DNA of 64,000 nt from the NCBI GenBank assembly GCA_958296225.1, contig OY282456.1:1488001-1552000 (forward strand), in the 5' to 3' direction. The position numbers and the translations under genes were made by a program. The stretch comes from an uncultured Dehalococcoidia bacterium. Lineage in GTDB: Bacteria; Chloroflexota; Dehalococcoidia; Lucifugimonadales; UBA3495. Positions 27,114-35,009 of the stretch are shown one piece after another (positions within the stretch are counted from its first letter, which is position 1; every line of letters begins with the position of its first letter). The notes beneath the pieces were generated by a model, which did not search any database, was not told the DNA's origin, and was given only the letters and a program-made list of their open reading frames with translations.

Positions 27114-28607
27114 TTATTGTAATACGCTTTGCGGCACGGGAAAGTCCTTGATGAAGGATTTGGCATACGACATCCAGCCCCCCTGATAGGGCCGGCTGGT
27201 GTGCCGGATAAAGAACTCCATATCGTCGGAATTGAGCGCGTCCAGCAGGCCGCCCTGGTCAACGCCGGGTTCAGGCTTGATGCAGTAGCCGGAGTAGAAG
27301 GTGGCGGCCGGGTCGGGGCAGCGCTGGAAGTTAGGCCGGCGGTTCATCCCGGAGGTCAAAATCTTGTCGCCAAAGCCGGAGGTGATAGATACCTGCCGGC
27401 CAAAAGCGTACCAGCGCGCCGGGTCAAACCGGCCCTTGTCCCGGTTCAGCAGGCGCTCTTTGTGGGATAGCAGCCATTCGTAGGCGGCGGGGGCATTGGC
27501 CGCGATGCAGCTTTCCGGCAGCAGTTTGCCCTTAGCGTCATAGGGAAAGATTACGACGCGCCTGACCGGGTCGCGGCCGTCTTTAATCACGGACGCTTTG
27601 ACCATCGGGCGCAAAATCCAGGGTTCCAGGCTGGCGGTTTCGGAGGCCGGCCGGATAAACACGCGGTCCGCCAGCGTCTGGATGCCCACGTGAATATCGG
27701 CGATTTCCCCCAGCCGGGGCCCCCGCTCTGCCAGCCGGCGCATCCGCTCCCGCTCCGCAACCGTTGCCGCTGCCCAGGGGCGGGACGGTTGGGCGCCGTC
27801 CGGTGCGATCTGCCCGGCGTCGTAGAAACGAGCGCCGTCATACTTTGCCACCGGAATATCCGCCGGCGTCGCATCCTTCTGGATTACCGTTATGGCGGTA
27901 TAAGTAGTAACGTCGTCAAAAACCTGATGCTCGCCAAAGTCAATAATCCGGTTCACCCGGTGCGCCCCGGCCAGCCTGCTCCGCAGCATCGCCCCCGAAT
28001 CCGACCGCAGCCAGCTGGACGGCGTGATGTAGCCCAGCGCGCCGCCGCTGCGGAGCAGGTCAAGCCCCAGCTCGTAAAACACCAGGTACAAATCGGTAGC
28101 GCCGCGAATCACGCTCCACTGCCCGGCAATGCGCGCCCGGCCGGCCGCCTCCAGATGTTGCACGCGGACATAGGGCGGATTGCCGACGATATGGGTAAAG
28201 CGCCCGCAGTCATCCCGAAAGGCGGGGCGGTCAAAGGCGTTGCGCTCCTGCAAGTTCCAGTCAACCCGCATGTTAGGATACCGGTCGGACAGGGCAGCAT
28301 CCAACCGGGCGCGGCAACGGGCGAGGGCCTGGCGGTCAATATCGTAGCCCGTCATCCGGCATAGGGCGGGCAAGGCGTCAGCTTTGGGCAGGCGGGAGAG
28401 GATGCGGCGGGCGGCGGCGGTAAGAAAAGCGCCGTCGCCGCAGGCCGGGTCACAGATTGCCGCCGCCGCCAGTTCGCCGGCATCCGCTGGGAGGACATTA
28501 TCGAGGATTAGGGCGACGACGGGGGCGGGGGTATAGACGACGCCGTGGCGTTTTCTTTTCACGTTGCTACGATTTTTCCCGTAGAAACGGCGTAACCACC
28601 CGCTCAT
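27114..28607 (-). CDS. Adenine-specific DNA methyltransferase (Eco57I/TaqI-like)
   Basis: The 497-residue protein has the gamma-class order: GVVYTPAPVVALILDNVLP (motif X), DPACGDGAFLTAAARRIL (motif I, SAM binding) and the catalytic NPPYVRVQHL (motif IV). The C-terminal 200 residues form a target-recognition region with EIADIHVGIQTLADRVF and a conserved end like TaqI-type enzymes. It would methylate N6 of adenine. Its start overlaps the end of a restriction-like fragment by about 41 bases, and a second methyltransferase lies just upstream; the three genes form one R-M cluster. Confidence 0.87.
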   Translation of the reverse strand: MSGWLRRFYGKNRSNVKRKRHGVVYTPAPVVALILDNVLPADAGELAAAAICDPACGDGAFLTAAARRILSRLPKADALPALCRMTGYDIDRQALARCRARLDAALSDRYPNMRVDWNLQERNAFDRPAFRDDCGRFTHIVGNPPYVRVQHLEAAGRARIAGQWSVIRGATDLYLVFYELGLDLLRSGGALGYITPSSWLRSDSGAMLRSRLAGAHRVNRIIDFGEHQVFDDVTTYTAITVIQKDATPADIPVAKYDGARFYDAGQIAPDGAQPSRPWAAATVAERERMRRLAERGPRLGEIADIHVGIQTLADRVFIRPASETASLEPWILRPMVKASVIKDGRDPVRRVVIFPYDAKGKLLPESCIAANAPAAYEWLLSHKERLLNRDKGRFDPARWYAFGRQVSITSGFGDKILTSGMNRRPNFQRCPDPAATFYSGYCIKPEPGVDQGGLLDALNSDDMEFFIRHTSRPYQGGWMSYAKSFIKDFPVPQSVLQ

Positions 28608-28857
28608 CTAATCCCCGGCCACTGAAACCGCCTTCCAACTGCGCCTGGTGCGGTCGGATGTCTTGCTCTGGGGTACGCAGCTTTCTGGCAAGCAGCGTTA
28701 TCAGAACCGCCAGAACGCCCCGGTTGCTTTCCTGGCGGTCTATGATTATCTGGCAGTGTTGGTCATACGGCGCTGGCAAGTTGGGCGCTTGACCATCGCC
28801 CTCGTACAATTCCGGCGCCCGATTGTAGAGTGCTTCAAGCCTTTCCTGCCCGTTCAT
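28567..28857 (-). CDS. Short restriction-enzyme-like fragment or R-M accessory protein
   Basis: The 96-residue protein begins MNGQERLEALYNRAPELYEG and ends with QAQLEGGFSGRGLDERVVT before the last residues PFLREKS. The FSGR..D..VTPFL pattern is, to my memory, found near the N-terminus of some type II restriction enzymes, which would be several times longer. Here the frame stops after LREKS and the next methyltransferase frame takes over, so the gene looks truncated or frameshifted. It starts with an ATGA overlap on the preceding methyltransferase. It could instead be a small R-M accessory protein; identity is uncertain. Confidence 0.45.
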   Translation of the reverse strand: MNGQERLEALYNRAPELYEGDGQAPNLPAPYDQHCQIIIDRQESNRGVLAVLITLLARKLRTPEQDIRPHQAQLEGGFSGRGLDERVVTPFLREKS

Positions 28858-30029
28858 TTTGATTCCTCCGGCAAAAACGGTTGCTCCGGTAATTCCGGTT
28901 GGTGTACGGTCTGCGAAACCCTTTCCTCAGCAGCGTCGCAATAGTCCCGGCTGATGTCCATACCGACACAGCTCCGGCCCTCAAAAACGGCGGCAACCAT
29001 CGTTGAACCGCTGCCCAAATAAGGGTCCAACACCAAGCCGTCCGGTGGGCAGAGGAGACGAACAATCTCCCGTACCACGCGCACCGGGAATATCGCCGGG
29101 TGGCTGTTTCCCGGCAAGCTTTCAACCGGGCTTTCAATCACATCCCGTTTCATTTTCTCGCCGTAAATGCGGATGATGGTAAAGCCGTGGCGCTCAATGT
29201 GCATCTTGCGCCCGCCGTCCTGGCCGCCATAAGCCGGGGCGTGAATCCCGCGAATTTTCATCCTGAAACTTTGGATGCGGCCATCCCAAACATCGGCAAT
29301 CGCGTCATCCAGTGCCTTATGCGCGGCGCAGCGTTCGGCGGCCGTTAACTCCGACCCGTCAATGAGGCCACGATAGCGACTGCCCAGCTTTGCGGTAGGT
29401 TTGCGCCGGGACGTCTCTGCGCTGGGCAGGAACGCCGCCCGGTCATAATAGTAGTTACTGCCCAAAGCGAAGTGAAAAAACGGCTCCGTGCTGACCGTCA
29501 GGCGCCGGTTGAACTGGTGCGGCGTCGGGTTCCGCTTGACCCAGGTTATGTCGTTGACCAGCCGCAGATTAAATTCGTCAAGCGCTCTGACCGCGAACCG
29601 ATAAGGAACCAGTTGCAAACTGCCGTCAATTATCTTGTCGCCCATGTTGTACACGATGTTACCCGTAGGTTTCACCACGCGCACAATCTGGTGGAACGTC
29701 TCCATAATGTTGTCGAGATATTCGTCAACGGTTTCCTCGTTGCCCAATCCCGGCGTGGCGTATTCCCGCTGTCCGAAGTAGGGCGGCGAGGTAACTACCA
29801 AATCCACCGAATCGGCATCCAGAGTAGGCAACAGTTTGAGGTTGTCGTCGCAGATAACCTGGTATTGCGCGCTGCCGGCGTCAAGGATCTGCCCGGCGGC
29901 CGGCCGGCCGCTGCACTTGGCGGCAGCGGCCCAATGCAGCCGGGAGCCGTTGGCCGGCAGCAACCGTTCCCGCTTTTCGGGATAGCAGGCATAGCGGCCC
30001 GTTTGGTTTGCGGAGTCTGTGCCAGGCAT
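28854..30029 (-). CDS. Site-specific DNA methyltransferase (beta class, SPPY type)
   Basis: The 391-residue protein has motif IV as TSPPYFGQREY near residue 80 and motif I at the C-terminal end as DPYLGSGSTMVAAVFEG, the beta-class order. SPPY favours N4-cytosine methylation but some N6-adenine enzymes share it. The N-terminal 45 residues are basic and unlike the family, so translation may start later. It follows the small membrane gene on the same strand by 18 bases and overlaps the restriction-like fragment by 4. Together with the NPPY methyltransferase it may protect two strands of an asymmetric site. Confidence 0.86.
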   Translation of the reverse strand: MPGTDSANQTGRYACYPEKRERLLPANGSRLHWAAAAKCSGRPAAGQILDAGSAQYQVICDDNLKLLPTLDADSVDLVVTSPPYFGQREYATPGLGNEETVDEYLDNIMETFHQIVRVVKPTGNIVYNMGDKIIDGSLQLVPYRFAVRALDEFNLRLVNDITWVKRNPTPHQFNRRLTVSTEPFFHFALGSNYYYDRAAFLPSAETSRRKPTAKLGSRYRGLIDGSELTAAERCAAHKALDDAIADVWDGRIQSFRMKIRGIHAPAYGGQDGGRKMHIERHGFTIIRIYGEKMKRDVIESPVESLPGNSHPAIFPVRVVREIVRLLCPPDGLVLDPYLGSGSTMVAAVFEGRSCVGMDISRDYCDAAEERVSQTVHQPELPEQPFLPEESK

Positions 30030-30047
30030 TGTTTTACTTCCATCCCG

Positions 30048-30449
30048 CTAATGGTCGCCAGCGGCATCGCTGTTGCCCTTTCCTGGAGGCAGGATTTTGT
30101 CCAGGTCAAAACCCTGCTCCCGCAACTTGCCCCGTATTTCAGCCCTGGCTTCCGCGCGCCCCTCTGCCAACCCTTGCTCGTAGCCTGTTACCGGCCGCTG
30201 GCCTTTCCGGGGTTTCAGCAAGTGCTGCTCCAGGAAAGGGGCGATTACCGGCTGGTAGTTTTCCGTTTCGTCTTGCACGCAGAGGATTACTCCCCAGAGT
30301 CCGCCGCTTATCAGCAGGCTAACCAGCACTGCCGCTGTGATTTCCAGCGCGCCCGCCGGTTCGGTGGCGACGATAATGCACCACAGCGCCGCGATGAAGG
30401 CAGCGAGTACGACGGCAATTTGCAGCCCTTTTGCCAGCCGGTCAATCAT
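30048..30449 (-). CDS. Small two-helix membrane protein with charged tail (family X paralogue)
   Basis: The 133-residue protein has two membrane segments (about 10-28, GLQIAVVLAAFIAALWCI, and about 36-57, ITAAVLVSLLISGGLWGVI), a linker, FLEQHLLKPRKGQRP and the tail GLAEGRAEARAEIRGKLREQ followed by GFDLDKILPP. The layout and the EQG-x-D-x-D-x-ILP end match the genes at 4614 and 5136, although the membrane part is divergent. Its start overlaps the stop of the flavin monooxygenase upstream by 4 bases. I do not recognise a characterised family. Confidence 0.65.
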   Translation of the reverse strand: MIDRLAKGLQIAVVLAAFIAALWCIIVATEPAGALEITAAVLVSLLISGGLWGVILCVQDETENYQPVIAPFLEQHLLKPRKGQRPVTGYEQGLAEGRAEARAEIRGKLREQGFDLDKILPPGKGNSDAAGDH

Positions 30450-31507
30450 GCCAACGCCGCCCGCACCCGCTCCGGCGCGCAGGCCCGCATCACCGCCTGC
30501 GTGGATGCAATTTCCGGCCGCGCCGCGATGACTCGCACCAGCGCCACGTCCAGCCCCTCGGCCAGCTTGGCGAAAGCGGCGGCGGCCCCGTCGGGCTGGC
30601 CGTAGTAGCCGACGGCCAGCAGCGCCTCGGACGGGTAGGCGTCGGCCACCTCGTCCATATCGCCGCCCCGGGCGCGGATGGCGTCGGCGCCGGCCAGTTC
30701 CTCGGTGTAGCCCATCCGCTCGAAGTGGGCGCGGTAGCCAAACTGCCGTTCCCGCTCGGTAGGCACCGCCGCGCCCAGGGGGTAGCCCAGGCAGTTTTTG
30801 GCAAAGGCGCGGCGGGCCACGTCCGCATCGTCATCTACACAGATACGGATGTACTCCACCACCTTGACCTCTGACGGGTCGCGGCCCACCCGCTCCGCGC
30901 CCTCGGCGATGCGCTCGCGGCTCCACGCGATTTGCGCCGGCGTGCACCAGTTGAGGCATACCCCGTCGGCCAGCTCGCCGGCCAGCCGCAGCATCTCCGG
31001 GCCTAACGTGCCCAGATATACCGGCGTGTTGGGCGCCGGCCGGATTGCCATGCGGATGTTCCGGTAGTTGATGTGTTCGCCCTGGTAGCTGACCCGCTCG
31101 CCGCGCACCAGGCCGCGCACGGTGGTCAGGTAGTCCCGCATCAGATTCAGAGCGGACACGCGGGGAAAGCCCAAATCCCGGCGGTTGGCGGGACGGTACG
31201 CGCTGCCCGCGCCGATGCCCATAATGAACTTGCCCCCCGTCTGCTGGCTCATGGTGCCGCCGGACATAGCAAACCCGATGGGCGTGCGGTACATCACCGG
31301 CGAGACGCCAATGCCGGTAGTCAGCCCGCCCGCCACCACGTCGCAGCTGGCCTGCCAGCGCCGCGCGCAGACCTGGAAGGAATCGGTACCGATATTCTCA
31401 GGCGTCCAGATGCTTTCGTAACCCAGCTCCGCCGCCTCGCGGGCCAGGTTGGCCTGGTCGTCCCAGTTCATGCCCAAAGTGTGGTCCAGTCCGACGCCGA
31501 TTTCCAT
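30446..31507 (-). CDS. LLM-class flavin-dependent (F420-type) oxidoreductase
   Basis: The 353-residue protein begins MEIGVGLDHTLGMNWDDQA and has ELGYESIWTPENIGTDSF, FIMGIGAGSAYRPANRRDLG, APNTPVYLGTLGPEMLRLAG and ELADGVCLNWCTP. These are the marks of F420-dependent LLM enzymes related to Mer and Fgd, although cofactor choice cannot be proven. ATG 31507 is preceded by GGGAGGTACTGCA. Its end is coupled to the family X membrane gene, a different arrangement from the lone LLM gene at 26003. A short gap separates it from a divergent methyltransferase. Confidence 0.88.
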   Translation of the reverse strand: MEIGVGLDHTLGMNWDDQANLAREAAELGYESIWTPENIGTDSFQVCARRWQASCDVVAGGLTTGIGVSPVMYRTPIGFAMSGGTMSQQTGGKFIMGIGAGSAYRPANRRDLGFPRVSALNLMRDYLTTVRGLVRGERVSYQGEHINYRNIRMAIRPAPNTPVYLGTLGPEMLRLAGELADGVCLNWCTPAQIAWSRERIAEGAERVGRDPSEVKVVEYIRICVDDDADVARRAFAKNCLGYPLGAAVPTERERQFGYRAHFERMGYTEELAGADAIRARGGDMDEVADAYPSEALLAVGYYGQPDGAAAAFAKLAEGLDVALVRVIAARPEIASTQAVMRACAPERVRAALA

Positions 31508-31620
31508 TGCAGTACCTCCCGACAGGTGTTGAATAGGCGCTAATTGCCAGCGGGATTGTACCACGCCGCCGCCGGCCCTCTGGTATAGTGGCGCCCCGGC
31601 AACCGGGTGGAAAGGGCTTT

Positions 31621-32460
31621 ATGGATACTAGGATAGTCAAAAGGCTGCTCCGCCGGCTCCTGCCGGCGCCGGCGCACAATGCGCTGCGCCGGGCAGTCTA
31701 TGCTCGCTGGCTCAACCGGGTGCCGGCTATGACGGTGAACCTGGCCGCACTGCCGCAAGCGGCGGATTTCACATTCCCGGAGCTATCCGGCCAGGGCGAC
31801 ATCGCCGCCGGCTGCGCAAAGGCGGGGCAGGCCGTTGCCCGGGTCTTGCCGGACGCGCCGGGCAGCCACTCCATCAGCCACGAAAACCGCCGGGCAATCT
31901 ACGGTCTGATTCGCCATTGGCAGCCGCGCTCCGTGCTGGAAATCGGCACCAACCGGGGCGCGCTCACCTGTCACATCGCGCTGGCGATGCAGGAGTACCG
32001 GCCTCGCGACGGCCCGCCCCGTCTGGTCACCGTGGACCTGTTTGACGTCAACAACCCGGATACGGCCGGGGCGAAACGATACGGCATCGCCACGCCGCCC
32101 CGCAACCTGCTGGCCCGGCTGCATTGCGCCGGCACGGTAGAGTTCGCCGTCGCCCGCTCCACGAACTACCTGGCCGGCCACGCCGGGCAATTTGACTGCA
32201 TCATTATGGACACTGCCGCCGCCGCCGATATTGCCTACCAGGACATCGCGCTGGCCACGCGGGCCCTGCGCCCCGGCGGGCTGCTGCTGGTTCACCCCTA
32301 TTCTCCCGGCGGAAAATCGCCGCCGGCGGGAGGCTACGTTGGCACCTCCGGGTTTTACATCGCCGTATGCCGCCTGCGCCGGGAGGGGGCCGGCCTGGTT
32401 CCTTTACCCTGCCCAACACCCGGGGGCCAGTCAGACCTGGTCGTCCTGGCGCGAGAATAA
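31621..32460 (+). CDS. Class I SAM-dependent methyltransferase (Methyltransf_24-like)
   Basis: The 279-residue protein has a SAM-binding region with SVLEIGTNRGALTCHIALAM (motif I), RLVTVDLFDVNN (motif II acidic residue), FDCIIMDTAAAADIAYQD (motif IV) and LRPGGLLLVHPYS. The N-terminal 90 residues are basic and resemble sugar- or cell-surface methyltransferases that sit near glycosyltransferase genes, but none is adjacent here. ATG 31621 follows GGAAAGGGCTTT. The substrate is unknown. Confidence 0.75.
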   Translation: MDTRIVKRLLRRLLPAPAHNALRRAVYARWLNRVPAMTVNLAALPQAADFTFPELSGQGDIAAGCAKAGQAVARVLPDAPGSHSISHENRRAIYGLIRHWQPRSVLEIGTNRGALTCHIALAMQEYRPRDGPPRLVTVDLFDVNNPDTAGAKRYGIATPPRNLLARLHCAGTVEFAVARSTNYLAGHAGQFDCIIMDTAAAADIAYQDIALATRALRPGGLLLVHPYSPGGKSPPAGGYVGTSGFYIAVCRLRREGAGLVPLPCPTPGGQSDLVVLARE

Positions 32461-32855
32461 CCCAAGGGTTCCAGGAGTGTTTGGGATGGGCGGCCCCCTG
32501 CCGCCACCCCGCCGCCAAGCCCTTCGGCATCGCTAATATAGTGGTCAAGGTGCGCCATAGCCTTATGCGTACCCGCTTCGCCATTGCGAGCGCAGCGTGG
32601 CAATCCCATCGTCGCCGCACAGGCGATTGAGTGCGGTCGTCAGTACCGGAGCGAAATTGCCATGAACTCCTGACGGTGTTTTTTACCGGGATGCAAGGAT
32701 GGAGAGGATTTTGGGCGGTGGCAATCTGTGGGCATCATCGGGTTGATTTGACCGAATACCGGCATCGCCATCACGCCGGGCCGTATTAGCCGCTGCCTAT
32801 TCCCCCGCCAACCCGGCCGGGAGGGGCGGGTCGCAGCAACCCGCCCGCCGCAGCC
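32461..32855. other. Intergenic region, no gene seen
   Basis: No supported reading frame lies between the plus-strand methyltransferase and the minus-strand propeller gene. The piece CCATTGCGAGCGCAGCGTGG near 32580 with GCAATCCCATCG after it resembles short palindromic genome repeats. No terminator could be identified. Confidence 0.4.
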
Positions 32856-33725
32856 TTACTGCCGCGCCAGCTTGACCAGCCGCCGCCCTTCCTGGTTGTG
32901 GCCGATGTACAGGTCGCCGTGGGAGTCGGCCCATACCGCGTGCCCGCCGGCGCCGCCGATGTCCATTTTGGCCAGCACCTCGCCATCCATGTTCAGGATG
33001 GTCATAAAGGCGTCCAGCTCCACCACATAGACGATGCCGTCCGAATCCACGAATATGTCGCAGGGCCGGGCCAGGTCGGTCCACATACCCAGATACTCGC
33101 CGTCGCCGGTGAAAATCTGGATGCGGTTATTCTCCCGGTCGCACACCAGCACCCGGCCGTCCCAGTGCACCCAGATGCCGTGGGGAATGTGAAACTCGCC
33201 GGGGCCGCGCTTGCCGGGCCGCCCCCAGGAGTGCAGCAGCCGTCCGTCCGGGGAAAACTTATGCACCCGGCTGTTGGCGTAGCCGTCGGACACGAACAGG
33301 TCTCCGTTGGGCGCCAGGGCGATGTCGGTGCAGCGGTTGAACGGGCCGGCGGCCTTCCACATCGTGCCGTCGGGCCGCGCGCCGCCGGTATCCGACGGCG
33401 CGTCCCAAACGCCCATGGTCAGCAGGGGCTTGCCGTCCAGCGTGCATTTAACGATGGCGTGGGACTCGCGCACGGGCAGATAGATGTGGTCTTCGCCGCT
33501 GATGTAAATGCCGTGGGCGTCGGTCAGGTATTCCCGTCCCCATTCGCGCAGAAAATTGCCCTCCCGGTCGAACACCATCAAAGGGTGGTCGCTGCGGTTG
33601 AAAATGTACACCCGGTCTTGCGAATCGCAAGCCGGTTCTGCCTGGCCGATGGCCCAGCCCTCCGGTAACCTGGCCCAGTCATCCAGAACTTCGTAAGTGA
33701 AATCGCCGCTGCCTACCGTTGCCAT
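32856..33725 (-). CDS. NHL-repeat six-bladed beta-propeller protein
   Basis: The 289-residue protein is built of NHL-type blades, each with a DSQDRVYIFNRSDH- or APNGDLFVSDGYANSRVH-like pattern; at least five are visible, including GEFHIPHGIWVHWDGRVLV and RPCDIFVDSDGIVYVVEL. No signal peptide is present. Some related proteins are peptidylglycine lyase-like or hydrolases, but no metal-binding set stands out. A second NHL protein is at 60116. The gene stands on its own strand block, with only a short gap before the coiled-coil genes. Confidence 0.85.
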   Translation of the reverse strand: MATVGSGDFTYEVLDDWARLPEGWAIGQAEPACDSQDRVYIFNRSDHPLMVFDREGNFLREWGREYLTDAHGIYISGEDHIYLPVRESHAIVKCTLDGKPLLTMGVWDAPSDTGGARPDGTMWKAAGPFNRCTDIALAPNGDLFVSDGYANSRVHKFSPDGRLLHSWGRPGKRGPGEFHIPHGIWVHWDGRVLVCDRENNRIQIFTGDGEYLGMWTDLARPCDIFVDSDGIVYVVELDAFMTILNMDGEVLAKMDIGGAGGHAVWADSHGDLYIGHNQEGRRLVKLARQ

Positions 33726-33739
33726 TTTGAGCCTCCTTG

Positions 33740-34321
33740 CTATTCCGTAAGCCGGCTGCCGTTGCGGATGGTTACGAAAGGCACCCGGTTTGCCGAGGCC
33801 AATGCCTCAGCGTCAGGGGTGATGCGTTCACCGGCGACGGCGGGGATGACGGTTTCCCCCGTGACTTTGCCGATGACCGCCGCTTCCGCCAGCGCCCTGG
33901 TTACGTCGTTGGGATATACGCTGAACGAAACCTGGGAGACAATCCAGACTTCCTGCCGGTCGCTTTTGCGGCGGGCCTTCAGATAGGTGTCGGCGCTGCC
34001 GACGCTGTCCAGCTCCGCTTCCGTAATCAGGTTGGCATCCCAGGCATCGGCCGCCAGGGTCAGTATCTCTTCTTTACTGACCGTGCGCGGGCGCACCAGG
34101 CCGATTGCCCTGACGTAATATTCCGGGTGGCTTCGGCTGGCCAGCTCCGTTCCCCATCCCTTCAGAATGGCCACGTCCTGCTTGACGTACTCCATATCTT
34201 GCTGGAGATGCGTTACGTCCTGTTGGAGGCGCCCTAATTTATCCTCCATACGGTCCATCCGGGCATCTTGGGCCGGATGTTCGTGCGGCGGTATGGCGGC
34301 GGTCATAGAATCTTGCTCCAA
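33740..34321 (-). CDS. Coiled-coil protein with possible nuclease-like C-terminal domain, copy 1
   Basis: The 193-residue protein has a coiled coil near residues 20-60 (MDRMEDKLGRLQQDVTHLQQ and on), then SHPEYYVRAIGLVRPRTVS, and a C-terminal domain with DRQEVWIVSQVSFSVYPND and VTRALAEAAVIGKVTGE. The last part recalls coiled-coil plus PD-(D/E)XK-like proteins common in Cyanobacteria and Chloroflexota, but the expected E-x-K is not complete. Compared with copy 2 it has an extra DVTHLQQ in the coil. Function unknown. Confidence 0.65.
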   Translation of the reverse strand: MEQDSMTAAIPPHEHPAQDARMDRMEDKLGRLQQDVTHLQQDMEYVKQDVAILKGWGTELASRSHPEYYVRAIGLVRPRTVSKEEILTLAADAWDANLITEAELDSVGSADTYLKARRKSDRQEVWIVSQVSFSVYPNDVTRALAEAAVIGKVTGETVIPAVAGERITPDAEALASANRVPFVTIRNGSRLTE

Positions 34322-34397
34322 TACATTTCCGGTTTCAGTTTGGGCGTCGGAGTGTGCCGTGTCAAGCCGTCAGCCGCCATCAGCCAGATTCACCGCG

Positions 34398-34961
34398 CTA
34401 TTCCGTAAGCCGGCTGCCGTTGCGGATGGTTACGAAAGGCACCCGGTTTGCCGAGGCCAATGCCTCAGCGTCAGGGGTGATGCGTTCACCGGCGACGGCG
34501 GGGATGACGGTTTCCCCCGTGACTTTGCCGATGACCGCCGCTTCCGCCAGCGCCCTGGTTACGTCGTTAGGATATACGCTGAACGAAACCTGGGAGACAA
34601 TCCAGACTTCCTGCCGGTCGCTTTTGCGGCGGGCTTTCAGATAGGTGTCGGCGCTGCCGACGCTGTCCAGCTCCCCTTCCGTAATCAGGTTGGCATCCCA
34701 GGCATCGGCCGCCAGGGTCAGTATCTCTTCTTTGCTGACCGTGCGCGGGCGCACCAGGCCGATTGCCCTGACGTAGTATTCCGGGTGGCTTCGGCTGGCC
34801 AGCTCCGTTCCCCATCCCTTCAGAATGGCCACGTCCTGCTTGACGTACTCCATATCCTGCTGGAGGCGCTCCAATTTATCCTCCATACGGTCCATCCGGG
34901 CATCTTGGGCCGGATGTTCGTGCGGCGGTATGGCGGCGGCGGTCATAAAATCTTGCTCCAA
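34398..34961 (-). CDS. Coiled-coil protein with possible nuclease-like C-terminal domain, copy 2
   Basis: This 187-residue copy differs from copy 1 mostly in the coiled coil, where one heptad (DVTHLQQ) is missing, and in one extra Ala near the start. The C-terminal domain is almost identical. It lies 49 bases downstream of the stop of pepA on the same strand and is probably the original copy, since the pepA end next to it is the intact one. Confidence 0.65.
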   Translation of the reverse strand: MEQDFMTAAAIPPHEHPAQDARMDRMEDKLERLQQDMEYVKQDVAILKGWGTELASRSHPEYYVRAIGLVRPRTVSKEEILTLAADAWDANLITEGELDSVGSADTYLKARRKSDRQEVWIVSQVSFSVYPNDVTRALAEAAVIGKVTGETVIPAVAGERITPDAEALASANRVPFVTIRNGSRLTE

Positions 34962-35009
34962 TAGATTTCCGGTTTCAGTTTGGGCGTCGGAGTGTGCCGT
35001 GTCAAGCCG

